Made by a program: the position numbers and the translations under genes. Positions 22,579 to 33,007 of a stretch of DNA of 64,000 nt are shown here, piece after piece. Position 1 is the stretch's first letter; each line of letters begins with the position of its first letter. The notes beneath the pieces were generated by a model. That model was not told where the DNA came from and searched no databases. It saw nothing but the letters and a program-made list of their open reading frames with translations. The stretch comes from Sthenelais limicola (Eukaryota; Annelida; Polychaeta; Phyllodocida; Sigalionidae): contig OW804098.1 in NCBI GenBank assembly GCA_942159475.1, positions 5,742,383 through 5,806,382 of the forward strand, given 5' to 3'.

Positions 22579-23959
22579 TTATACTGTTGCTGCGTTTTTG
22601 AGAGTATCAATGGCTCTGCTCATATTATTCCTCAAGTCTTCTTCACAAGTAGGAATAGATGAGTGTCTTACTTTTATTTGCTCACCTGGATCATCTCTAC
22701 ATCGGGTAGTAATGTTACAAATTCCTGCAATAATGAATATCGCTCTTGGCCTGTGTAAGTTGACAATATTGGACGCCTCCGTAGCACGACGTTGTACCGT
22801 GGCACCTCCAATAGAGACAAGTCTGATATTTATGCCTGGCAACCTCTCCCTTATTCTTCTACCCAAGTCCCTCACAAGTACTGGAATTTCTCCTGATTTC
22901 TCTTCAATGATTTGTGTTTTTCTACCTTCTCTTTTAAACCTCTGTATTTCATCCTCTAACTCCTTCATTCTCCTGTGGTACTCCTTCATCGTGTCTGACT
23001 TTTCACCTATTATTTCTTCGAAACTATCTCCTATCTTGGATGTTTCCTTCTGGATTTTATTGTGACTAACTCCGGGGCAGCCACCGCCGTGGGAATAGTC
23101 GTTACGACCATTGGCGCTCCTCCAGGGAGTTCGATCTCCTCTGATTCAACGTCCCAAATTGACTTCTCTATAATATTTTCAAATAAGATTCCCTCGTATA
23201 TGTCATCCAATGTCCATATATTCTTATCTGCTTGTAGTATAACACTTTCCAGAGTTATGTTAATCTCTGATATGCACCTTGTTAAATTTGTGAACCCTTC
23301 AGATGTTGTATTTTCAAATCCTTCCGATGGGTTACATGGCAATGACGATGTTGTTTTAACGCCTGCGATTGGCCCGTTTCTGTCTTCCATCGCTAATATC
23401 TTTTTTAATCCAATATCCTGGATTTCCTTTTAATAATGTCAGATAATGTCTGCCACTTTTGGAGTTGGGACAAAGTTTAAACTTTTTCCTAGGATAGAGA
23501 TTTCATCTGAGCTTAATTTATGTTGGGATAGATTAATCATTCCTTCATATTTTGAGGTGCTCTGATTTCTCGCTTGTGACCATTATTGTTCGGATTAGCC
23601 ATTACATCAGGGGCAGACAAGTCTGCTTCGAAAGCAGAGTTACGTAAATACAATTCGGAGTGGGCGATGGTAGAGATTTCTAAGTTCACCTGATTTAGTT
23701 GACGATTCTGGCTCACTTCTTTGGTATGGAAATCAAAGAACTCCTCTCCTTCCTGTTTAACCATGAATGGGCTGGTTGGAAGCAGGGATTGTGAGCTTGA
23801 GTCCAGAGCTCGGAGATTTTCGAGTGTGGATGATGATGCGCCATCAATCCCTGAATGGGGTATGACAGTATCGTCAAATTCTGAGTAGTTGGATGAATTG
23901 CCTCCATTGGAAGCCAAATCTTGGCTTTTAGATGTTGGATGCGAATGGTTGCTTTGCAT
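22579..23959 (-). pseudogene. CR1-like ORF1, broken in three
   Basis: Three minus-strand frames (23537-23959, 23031-23390, 22579-22989) follow each other at the position of ORF1. The first is Ser/Asn-rich and is followed after a shift by LSSDEISILGKSLNFVPTP, a segment I associate with ORFs of other invertebrate retroelements. The third begins with a charged helix and has a Rossmann-like half (INIRLVSIGGATV, then PRAIFIIAGICNIT) that resembles the SGNH-esterase-type domains found in some CR1-group ORF1 proteins, with GICN where GxND is usual. ORF1 proteins bind RNA and chaperone retrotransposition. Frameshifts and the altered motif make this copy inactive. The esterase assignment is tentative. 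Confidence 0.5.
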
Positions 23960-24029
23960 TTTGACTTTTTAACTACCAAAAAAGGATAGTTGGTGGCTGA
24001 GAGTCTAAGACTAGAGCACAATAGATAAA

Positions 24030-25306
24030 GTAAGCAGAAGCAGAAAGAATTGTGTGTTCGCTCTCTGTGCTACAACTGAATGAGCCAAAACGTTCCAGTA
24101 TGAGACGTCACTAAGGCGTGACGCAACTGACCACCTGTTACAGGTGATATTATTGGTTATCACTTAGTAACATTACCAAGGCTAGTATCTGCATGGTGAC
24201 ACTGATAATGTTTTGTGATTCTTTGTTGATTTTGTCGGGATATGATCTGATCTGTTATATCGGTTGCATTGTTATTCTTTCTCTTGCCATTGGTAGTTTG
24301 GTATGACAGGATAAGAAATATTCTCACAGAGAAAATGGATTGGGTTGAAAAAGAATTTCAGATTATGTTGGTCCATCATTTTTTATTCTGGCATGAGATT
24401 ATTTTCAATGTGGCTATGTTTATGACAAAAAAAACTAAATCCAGAAGTAAATCGCCCCAGATTCTACATTTTAATGTGATAAATTAGCTGCTTATGAGAA
24501 AACGTTAACCTCTCTCTATAGTCTATTGGACCGTCTAGCCTCCCCCCCCCCTCCCACCCAAAGCTCTTGATTGTTGTGTTGACAAATGTTGGTCATGCTC
24601 TGTTGAGCCTGACCAACTCCACCCGGTAGGTAGAGTGTTGATAGGTTGATAGGTAACTATTCCTTCCGTCCATGTTGTAGAGTAGTATCACTGATATAGA
24701 TAGAGAGTGAAAATAGCATAGTTTTACAGGGAAAATACATCGGAAAACACATATCCCCTCGCCGTGCGTAAGTATATAACGAGAGACCCGATTTATCGGG
24801 CATCGGTTGAATGTTCAATAAATAGCCACGCTATGTACACATAGGCGATTAGATGCCGTCCGTCCAGATACACACTCATTTGAAATGTTCCTTGGTATAT
24901 TACAAGTTTTACTGTACCACTGGCTGATGACACACCCAATGTTTGTGCAAGCCAATTGTGATTCCAACGATATGTGGTTGCAGCCAAAAATTCCCATACT
25001 GGCATTGGCATATAACTGCATGTTAGTATATCAACACTAAACGTTTGGGGACAACTAAGTGTATACAAGATACTGGATCCTTTAAACAGGTATTGTTTAG
25101 CTAATTTCCTTGCTGATATTTCAAAGGGTTATTATACATAGGCTTCTCATTCTACTTTTCTACTTTACAGATTTGTCTCTCCTGGAAGTAAACACTCAAC
25201 TCATGCAGCTGTACATGGGGTATTCGTGCCTTTAATGCTTAATAGGTGCTCCTTCAGTCCACATCATAAAGTCAATGTAGAAAATGAAGTAGTAATTGTT
25301 TTTTAG
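24030..25306. other. No gene recognised; upstream region of the GT31 gene
   Basis: Non-coding sequence with two acceptor-like sites (TTTACAG near 25170 and TTTTTTAG at 25306) ahead of the GT31 frame. A poly-C run lies at 24541-24551. The stretch 24860-25040 is similar to 48390-48540 (see separate repeat). Confidence 0.4.
24860..25040. repeat. Diverged repeat, copy 1 (partner at 48390-48540)
   Basis: The two stretches share TTTACTGTACCA, GATGACACA, CCAA and CATACTG words in the same order and orientation over about 130 bp, with many substitutions and small gaps. They could be an old dispersed repeat or related exons. I cannot identify the source. Confidence 0.45.
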
Positions 25307-25320
25307 TGACAGAAGAAAAC

Positions 25321-26595
25321 ATGGGGAGAATGGTTGTAAGCCAATGGCGAATGCGGAGGTTGATTATCACACCCTTTCTTTTGGTGATATTTTTGGCCAT
25401 CATCACTTTATACAAAATGCATTTGGACCCTGGGGAAAGTACTGCGTTCACTCTTGATTTGAACAGTTCTTACACAATAGATCTTCCCAAATTATTACCA
25501 GGCAATGTAAACATGCCAGATGTCATGTATCATAGCATTATACTTTTGAGGGGATTCTTCAATAAGGAACACATCAAACTAGGCAAGGCCCTCTCAGAGT
25601 GTCAACATCCGACAATATGCAAATCATTAAAGATCCTTACCAAAGCATTTGGTCCAAAGAAGCATTTAAACCTAGATGACTATGCCTTCCAGCTTAATAT
25701 TTTGCGAGGAAGGCAGTTGGCCCAAAAGCCCAGGCAAACTTTTTGCCATGGTTGTATGAAACATAATTTCAACACCTTGATTGCACCGAGGGATATTTGT
25801 AAGGACACCAACACAACAATAGACCTTTTTTTAATTCTGACAACGATACCTACAAACACAGGTGCCCGGAATGCCCTGCGCGAAACCTGGCTTCAATATT
25901 CAAAGAATAACACTGGAAGTATTCGGTATTTGTTTCTGATTGGTGGAGGATGGCCAATAGAAGATCTTCAAAGAGTGAAAGATGAAAATGAGATTCATGG
26001 AGACATTCTTGCAGAGGATTATAAAGATTCTTACTACAATCTCTCTTATAAAATACATGGTGGATTTAGGTGGGCCGTAAAGAATTGCTCTTGTGCAAAG
26101 TTTGTGTCACGTTGTGCTGATGATATTTATCTGAATGTACCTAGGACTCTGAAATACTTGAAAGACAATGGGAAACAAATGGAAGATACCGTAATAGGGA
26201 CCTGTACATCTAGCGAAGTTGTTCCCAGAAAATGGACAAGGCATTACCAATCTCATAAAGATTATCCACAGAAAAGCTTTGGTCCTTATTGTGTTGGCAA
26301 AACATTAATCATGCCATTTGCGGCCTCTAGAAAACTGGTGGATGTTGCCCCTAATGTGCCATATTTTAACTTGGAAGACCACTGGTTGGGTTTTGCTGGT
26401 GAGAAAGCCAAGTTAAAAGTTAAAAATGTTACTGGGTTCAATATTGAGTACTATCCCAAACCAAATATCAAGATGTATTTTCAATGGAGGAAAGAGAAAG
26501 GCGTTTGTAACTTCGACAAATATTGGTACAGCTTGCATCGTGTTACGGAAAAAGATATTAGGAACATATATAGTCAATGCATTGTGACGAAATAG
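25321..26595 (+). CDS. Glycosyltransferase family 31 protein (beta-1,3-galactosyl/GlcNAc-transferase-like)
   Basis: A 424-residue type II membrane protein: short basic cytoplasmic tail, one membrane segment (ITPFLLVIFLAIITLY, about 16-31), a stem, and a GT31 catalytic domain from about residue 168. Visible GT31 motifs are ARNALRETW (about 182-190), YFLIG-like RYLFLIGGG, EDYKDSYYNLSYK (the conserved D-x-Y-x-N-L-x-x-K), a DxD-type motif reading RCADDIYLN (about 262-270) and NLEDHWLGFAG (about 350-360), which takes the place of the usual EDVYVG. Several N-glycosylation sites and a Cys-containing C-terminus fit a Golgi enzyme. Such enzymes add Gal or GlcNAc in beta-1,3 linkage to glycans; donor and acceptor here cannot be told. 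I chose the ATG at 25321 because an acceptor-like TTTTTTAG ends at 25306 and the frame upstream starts only with GTG. All coding is in one exon, usual for this family. Confidence 0.8.
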   Translation: MGRMVVSQWRMRRLIITPFLLVIFLAIITLYKMHLDPGESTAFTLDLNSSYTIDLPKLLPGNVNMPDVMYHSIILLRGFFNKEHIKLGKALSECQHPTICKSLKILTKAFGPKKHLNLDDYAFQLNILRGRQLAQKPRQTFCHGCMKHNFNTLIAPRDICKDTNTTIDLFLILTTIPTNTGARNALRETWLQYSKNNTGSIRYLFLIGGGWPIEDLQRVKDENEIHGDILAEDYKDSYYNLSYKIHGGFRWAVKNCSCAKFVSRCADDIYLNVPRTLKYLKDNGKQMEDTVIGTCTSSEVVPRKWTRHYQSHKDYPQKSFGPYCVGKTLIMPFAASRKLVDVAPNVPYFNLEDHWLGFAGEKAKLKVKNVTGFNIEYYPKPNIKMYFQWRKEKGVCNFDKYWYSLHRVTEKDIRNIYSQCIVTK

Positions 26596-27274
26596 TGATG
26601 ATTTTGTTTATTTTAAAAGTATTTCCCCCAGATGAGCAATATGTCATCACAAATATAAAAAAACTGTTCCTTTATGTCAAATGCACTATAAAACTGTTGA
26701 AACTGTAACTCCAGGTTATGCTTGAATATAAATATGTAATTATAACACTTATATTAAATGTAACACCATCAATATGTTAGTATGCTAGTGTAACTCTTAG
26801 CTTTAAGCATATAGGGATATGCTACAAGTGCATAGAGCTCACCAGTGATTAATAATTGTAATATTATAGACAAAGAATATTTTCCCAGATCTACCCAGCA
26901 TTATGGTGCTGTAGCCTTGGTATGATCATAATGGGGATTGGGGTCAGGCCCTTGAGGAGTGATGGGGGAGGGAAAATTGCGCTCCAGAATGATCTAGGAT
27001 TATTCAAATCAGGAAATGTTGTGGTGACTCCATGCCTTGGACCAATCTCCCTTTTGGACATGGGGAAAAGAAGCTCATCAAGCAGAGACTATTATTGGTT
27101 AATGGAGCAGCTCTTTGTCCTCCTGGTAGCTCTATATGTTCCTGCACTCTCGCCAACCGGTTCTTTTACAGCTCTCCTCAGTGAGGCTATAATGGCTGTA
27201 TTATTATTCAACATGTAATCCAAAAATAAAAGAAACAAAACAAGAAATATATCTACATCATAGACTTGATTTAA
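26596..27274. other. 3' UTR of the GT31 gene and intergenic sequence
   Basis: AT-rich with several AATATAAA/AATAAA-like signals. A 98-codon + frame at 26922-27218 has no recognised domain and is not called. Confidence 0.35.
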
Positions 27275-27595
27275 TCATTGGGACAGATTTACCGATTCTA
27301 CCACCATGCCATTGTAATCTGACCGCTCAAGGGTTGCTAGTCGAAGATGTTCTTCCTGTTGAAGCAGGACATCAGATTTTTCCCCTTCTGACACATTTAC
27401 AGCCCGAATGATATGATAGTTGTTCCTCTGACAGACCCAACACAAATCTGTCATAGGTTTGGCGAGGACAATATAGGGGAATATTTGTCGCCAAAGGCTT
27501 CTGAAGGTTGAAAGTGAAATGCTTTTATCCACATCATTTAACAACTCTTTGTACAGCCGCCATATTGAAGCCTTTGTGTTTGAGCTTGGTAAAAT
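27275..27595 (-). CDS. Transposon-derived-type protein, last visible exon (exon 4)
   Basis: Starts after TTTTTCCAG in phase 0 and encodes ILPSSNTKASIWRLYKEL, then a compact domain with WRQIFPYIVLAKPMTDLCWVCQRN, and stops at 27275. This Pro-x-TDLC-x-x-C pattern occurs in a family of uncharacterised, probably transposase-derived proteins seen in many invertebrate and fish genomes. Members I recall continue into a catalytic-looking half that is absent here; the protein ends about 20 residues after the LERSDYN segment. Either this copy is truncated, or a further splice site (a GTAAAT near 27287 is possible) leads to more exons that I did not find. Confidence 0.5.
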   Translation of the reverse strand: MLPSSNTKASIWRLYKELLNDVDKSISLSTFRSLWRQIFPYIVLAKPMTDLCWVCQRNNYHIIRAVNVSEGEKSDVLLQQEEHLRLATLERSDYNGMVVESVNLSQ

Positions 27596-28191
27596 CTGGA
27601 AAAAAATTGATTCAATATAGTTTAAAGGCAGGACAGAAGTAATTTCCTCTAAATGAATTAGTAGCTAATCATAAAATACTCATTACGATATTTTTAACAA
27701 CACTGTTTTCCAAAAGCAGGAAAAATAAAGTATCTAGATGATATTTTCATGAAGCAAAATATAATAAGCCTTACAAACGTTTAAATATTAAAATTATGAA
27801 AAAATGCCGAAAGTCAATATAATCTTGAGATTTAATAATATAAGCATTATTATTTCTTTGGTTGCTAATCTCAAATTTGTGATTATTCTTTTAAATACTT
27901 TTATTGGCCCGAAATCAATATGATATGATTAAAAGTCTGGATCAAGCACACAAGCAAAATTAAATCCAACCTAATAAGATTTCTTGGTGTCATTTGTCCC
28001 TACAATCTCAACATACATAAATATAAATCACCTGCAAAAAATATACTTTCAATTCTAAGTCTAAAAAGGTCTAAAGAACTGAAATATACCATTAACTGAT
28101 CATATTGAATCAAAATACTACAATATGATTTCCTAGTATGTTCATACATTTCTCACTAGATTCAAATATAATGATTTTCATTGGTACATAC

Positions 28192-28322
28192 CTTCACATC
28201 ATCTCGTTTGAACCCAGGCACACGGCCAGGCAGCACTAGGGCATGGAGTTCTGCATAATTTTGGATGAACCTGGTAACTTGTTGAATGTCACCCAAACTG
28301 AGAGCAGTCTTCTGACGTCCAC
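28192..28322 (-). CDS. Transposon-derived-type protein, exon 3
   Basis: Acceptor TTTTTATAG and donor AAG|GTATGT on the minus strand frame 131 nt that encode GGRQKTALSL (with the split codon), a helix FIQNYAELHALVLPG and RVPGFKRDDVK. The split codons join exactly to exon 2 (phase 1) and exon 4 (phase 0). The basic, helical content suggests a DNA-binding segment. Confidence 0.55.
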
Positions 28323-28624
28323 CTATAAAAAGCAATTAGATTTCCCAAAGTTATTTTCTAAAAAAGTAAACTTTCTATTGGGCATAACTCACAATAGAAC
28401 TAATGTCTTACGTAAAGTCAAACTAATGTCTTACGTAAAAATATGACAATGAAGCACTTATATCAGCTATAAATGGATATCAGCTGGTTTTATTTTGTTG
28501 ACATCAACTTGCAAAGGTCTATATACTTATGAGACTGCAGAATTAAACCTGATTTATCTTGAATTATGTTTGAAGTTATGGGTACCTTCCTCCTAGGAAT
28601 CTGTATTTGTATAAAGTGACTCAC

Positions 28625-28893
28625 CTGATTTTTTCGTCTTGGGCATTAGGCCATGTTCCAGATAGTGTTTCTTCAGTGATGTCAGCTTGTCCTTGCTGAT
28701 GGCCATTAGGAACATGAATGTGTCTCGGCAGATTCTCCTGTGACCATAACAAAATGCCCGAATTCTGCTCTTTTTCCTGTCTGTATTTGTCTGGCGGCTT
28801 GATAGGGTTTTCTCAGTGGCATTACAGCTGGCAGAGATCATCCCCAGCAGAAGCAGATCTTTTTCGTAGGGGGTCATCTCCCTGATGTTCAGC
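28625..28893 (-). CDS. Transposon-derived-type protein, exon 2
   Basis: Acceptor TATTACAG and donor CAG|GTGAGT frame 269 nt. The product reads LNIREMTPYEKDLLLLG, then a segment rich in Arg/Lys with RIRAFCYGHRRICRDTFMFL and a C-terminal basic patch (MPKTKKSG). The RxFCYGHRxxCRDTFxFL stretch is a recurrent signature of the same uncharacterised family. Phase 2 entry and phase 1 exit agree with the neighbours. Confidence 0.55.
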
Positions 28894-29189
28894 CTGTAAT
28901 AGAAACACACTTTTAATTAAGGTCGCAAAACTTATTGATTTAAATTTGAACGAATAAGGGAAACATGGTCAATCCTTATTACCTTTCTGTTCCTTTTAAT
29001 CTAATATCTTTAGATGTCCTAATTATGTTGTGACATAAAAATAACAGTTACCAGTAATATGCTACCATTGGTTCAATAATAATATGCTACTTATGGTTTA
29101 CCAATAAATATTCATTACTAGCATAAGGTTGATTTCGTACTGGTTATCTAAAATAGCTATGATTGGCAAATATGAAAAAATTAACTCAC

Positions 29190-29385
29190 CTTATACTTGT
29201 AGATTCTTCACGTGTAAACTGATTTATGCATGGTCCACCTTCATACAGCTTGCACCGACATTGCACTGACTTCTTAGATTCTTTGGGATCACAATCAAAT
29301 ATTGCTATCACTCTATTTAAGATGATCGTGTCCTGGGACCCATTGTGTTGACTCTCTATCTCCAAGTCGTCATCGCCATCAGAAT
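29190..29385 (-). CDS. Transposon-derived-type protein, first visible exon
   Basis: Acceptor TTTTAAAG and donor AAG|GTGAGT frame 196 nt that encode an acidic start (DSDGDDDLEIE), then a Cys-rich stretch CRCKLYEGGPCINQF that could bind zinc, ending TSIR and joining LNIREM of exon 2. Together the four exons give about 305 residues. The 5' exon(s) with the start codon lie at higher coordinates; a CpG-rich patch at 30060-30260 is one candidate for the promoter/first exon. Role unknown; a domesticated or still mobile transposon gene is the most likely origin. Confidence 0.5.
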
Positions 29386-29399
29386 CTTTAAAATAATAT

Positions 29400-31500
29400 A
29401 AACAAAACTGAATCAAAACCTTTTACAATTGTAACATAAACAGGGGAAAATCCTGTTTCCTATTTTTGTGTAAAGCTCCCGTAGATGGGGTGGGGGTGCA
29501 GGCTATTGAAGGATTATCTAAAGTGGTTGTAATTTAGTTTTCTAAATTGATGATAATAGAAGAAAGAAATTAAATGAATATTCCATAGGATCACCCCAGG
29601 TATGCATGGATACATTCATATACACCCTTGAAACTCGGTACACATATACATGCTACTAGCAGTACTAAACATTTAGAAAATGAAAAATGCATGTTTATGC
29701 ATTAATGTACTGCCCACTAACACCCTTTCCTGATTGGTCTACATTGGATTGGGTAACTGTGTCAATTCCATATAAGGAATATTTACGCTGCGACCTGTCC
29801 AATGCTGTATGGTATGTTGTGATATCCCCAAAGCAGGGCTACGAAGTATGAAAGTTGAGCCAAGTTTCTCCCAATTGAAACCACTCGTGCATGATAATAA
29901 TTAGGTAACTAATTTTGAAATGAACGTTTAAACCATTTCTATAACGATTTATTTCTTGAAACTTTGGGAGATGATAATTTAGATATGGAACTTGATGGCA
30001 AAACTCTTAACTTGATTTCGGTAAAATGGTAGTTTTCTGCCTTCACACAGCCATAACTCAAGTTGGCCTTCTGCGAGAAGCGCCTGGTTTTGGCATGCTG
30101 GGTCTCATATTAGATTGCTTGTAACTTGCTGCGAGAGAGACATATCGAGGGTGTGGCATGGTACTTCCTTTGACGCTTAAATTTATGACAGCCATCGTGA
30201 CGTCGACGACAGCCACCCGGGTTTCAATGCTTAGCAGACAACGTAGCGTCATGGGATGATGTGTTACCAAGACAAAGCTGGCCTACTTTCCCACAAACCA
30301 ATGAAAATTCAGAAAGATAAACTGGGTCATCTGTTTCTTTCCTAGGGAAGAATGAAACATATTTCTTCACTTGCATATAACAAGTCTATACAAAGTCTCA
30401 ACACACAAACATCATGGCAATAAGTATTTAGTGAATTTACCCACAGCAATATATTAATTTTCAATATATGTAAGAAACTTTATTTTTAAAAAATAAAAAA
30501 ACTATAAACAGAAATGGGTTGTTGTCTGTGCCAGTTCTTCCAAGCTAACCCCGAAGCTAACCCTGGACTACTTTCTAAGTTTACTTTACATAACATTAAT
30601 ATAAACATTGCATTGAGTGGATGGAGTTACATTGTTTGTTCAGGGCCAAGGGTCACTGCAATTAGGTTTAATCATATGTGATTAGTTGGTATAATGCTTA
30701 TATACGTATGTCGGCATTTGTAGTTATGTCAAAAGGGATATTAAATGATGTATGTCATATATACAGAGATTTTTTATTTTTGATAATCACTTAACATAAT
30801 CCCTAAGGAATAACAAGAAGAAACTTACAGCCATCTAAACATTTTACTAAGTTTTTTTAATTGTATAAATGGTCAATGCTTCATTTGTAATTGCAATTTA
30901 GCTCATATGATATGTATTAATATAAAATATGCATGTCCCTCTTTCTTGTTAACTTGACATAAAATACTTGTTTAAGTGTTTATGACAGATGTCATGATTT
31001 TAGTTCAGTTGACAAATACAACAAATAAAATCTTTTAAAAATTACCATCTCCCTAGTTATCATATTAGTATATGAATAAAAAAACACATCTTTTTTTGGC
31101 CATAAAAGCATGCATGTAAACTATGATGTTAACACAGCAAAAGCCATTTCAAAGTATGACAGGGAGAAAATAGTTAAAACATGATTGTTAGGTGTGTTCC
31201 AACACTTGTATCCTTTGGTCTTTTGTCACAGTATACCCATGGGTAAGCTCAAACCATGGTGTCTGTGGTAATTAATGACTAACTCATCTGTTGTTTTTAT
31301 TTAGTGCTGACAGCTATGGGGGAACTTCAGAGGAGACCTAATCTTGTTCCCTTATACATCCATTGAGCCAACAGGCCACTTTTACAGGTACAATTACACT
31401 CTAAGAGATTTGCGTTAAGGCGGCGGCGACTATTCGATGTTACTTGCAATATATCAGCATTTCGGATCGTTGACTGGTCTTACCCTGTGATATATATTCA
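29400..31500. other. No gene recognised; CpG-rich patch at 30060-30260
   Basis: Mostly AT-rich. The 30060-30260 stretch stands out by its many CG dinucleotides (including GACGTCGACG near 30200) and has open frames on both strands. It may be a promoter/first exon of the minus-strand gene at 27-29 kb. I find no recognisable protein there. Confidence 0.3.
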
Positions 31501-31640
31501 TGTTTGAAATATACCCCTATTGAAACATATTATGAATATACTCCCATTGAAATGGCTGAGTGACTTGTATTTACTTGTTACAGAAGCTTGCATGAGGAAG
31601 AAACACTTCAACAAGGGAATGATGCACCAAAATGATGATT
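31500..31640 (+). repeat. Duplicated segment, copy 1 (partner at 32125-32260)
   Basis: Both copies contain ATGAATATAC, TTACAGAAGCT, GCATG, GGAAGA and GATGCACCAAAATGATGA in the same order. Each has an acceptor-like pyrimidine tract ending ACAG followed by an open frame beginning E-A. They are about 625 bp apart, diverged, and look like duplicated exon-sized pieces. Confidence 0.5.
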
Positions 31641-32124
31641 AGTTGACCGGACGGTATTACAAATCATTAAGCACCTGAGAAATGTACAGATTATAAGACG
31701 AGTGGTATATAGTGTTAGGTACATACCACAACAATAATGGTGATAGCATGTAATTGTGATTATGTCGTTCAGAAATGATTGTTTATATTTTTAGTATGAA
31801 GGTAAGAAGACAGGCTTGATGAACCTGTGCGAAATTTGTAGGTTGTGTGGGCTAATATTAGCTCTAGACTGCCAGCACCTGTGAAAGCCTATTGCCACTA
31901 TGGCCAGGTTATTGTATAGGAAACGAATGGGCTGTCCAAGCACCTAAAATGCAGTCATGCATAGCCATAGTCATGCTTGGCTGGGTGTTCCAGTTACACG
32001 TTCTAGAGAGAGGGTCTTATGTAATATGTTTCTGGCCTAATTACTCAATGCATTGTTTCAATTTTCATATTCAGATATAAGTTTTTAAATGGCTAGCATA
32101 AGTATATAGCAATTGGTTATTATT

Positions 32125-32260
32125 TCATTTATGAATATACCTCCATTTAGATATAGCTGTGTTGCATTTGGTATATTCTTGTATTTTTCCATTACAGAAG
32201 CTGGCATGGGGAAGACATACATTACATGGGAAACGATGCACCAAAATGATGAAATGATGA
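32125..32260 (+). repeat. Duplicated segment, copy 2 (partner at 31500-31640)
   Basis: See the partner. In this copy the frame after the ACAG acceptor-like site stays open longer (about 40 codons, rich in Met, Lys and Asn). No domain is recognised. Confidence 0.5.
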
Positions 32261-32851
32261 TTTTTTTTAAAGAGAATAAAAATTCCACACCCTCCAATGT
32301 CAATGAAAGAATAAACAAATAAATAGTAAGTAAGCAGTATTTTACAAGGCCTACAAAAATAAGTATGAGCCCCCGCCCACACCCCTGCTCTGGCTTTACT
32401 GGATGTTGTGACAATAATCACCACAGCATGATGGGGGGGCTGCGATCGGCGGGACCGCGACAGTGCGACTACGTTAAGCTTTCTGATGGAGTACGATAGG
32501 CATACGATAGGCTATATATGTGTACAATGGGGGACAGATACGATATGAAGGACCGATGTCCACCTTCAATTGAATGATTCTTTTCTTAATGATCTTATAT
32601 AATACAGGTTATTCAACGTCTGGGTAAACAGATAACTGAGTAGCCAGGTATTCCGACGAGTGCCTGGAATCTTGACTTGCTTTGGTTATATTTCAACAAA
32701 AATAACATGAATATGTAAATTAAATTATAGTTATACAGTAAGTGAACAATTAATCATTATGGAATGTGGTATGAGTTAGGAAATTACAGAGTATGAGAGG
32801 CGAAAGTTTGATGAGACGTACGATTAGATGCATAGAACATCCATTAACACT

Positions 32852-33007
32852 GACGTAAAGATCTATTTTACATAGTAATAAGTGTACCTCATAGAACCTT
32901 AATTGAAAATGACGTAAAGATCTATTTTACATAGTAATAAGTGTACCTCATAGAACCTTAATTGAAAATGACGTAAAGATCTATTTTACATAATAATAAG
33001 TGTACCT
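32852..33007 (+). repeat. Tandem repeat, 59 bp x about 2.7
   Basis: Units beginning GACGTAAAGATCTATTTTAC start at 32852, 32911 and 32970. The first two are almost identical; the third is incomplete. A degenerate partial unit precedes the array. Confidence 0.85.

Larger units (their letters stand above)
19186..24020 (-). mobile_element. CR1-like retrotransposon, nearly full length but defective
   Basis: On the minus strand the order is ORF1 (23959-22579, broken), a gap, ORF2 (about 22030-20500, broken), a long AT-rich 3' region, and a 3' tail reading AATAAAAGAATTC then TTGAATTGAAT at 19186-19210. Tail type and ORF2 sequence are close to the + strand element at 42.4-46.8 kb, so they belong to the same broad clade. 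ORF1 is different. The 3' non-coding part (19200-20500) is unusually long and may contain further insertions. Confidence 0.6.

Noticed and set aside
22469..23065. 198-codon + strand ORF
   Set aside because: It is the antisense shadow of the minus-strand CR1-like ORF1.
26922..27218. 98-codon + ORF after the GT31 gene
   Set aside because: No domain, no splice context, composition like the surrounding non-coding DNA.
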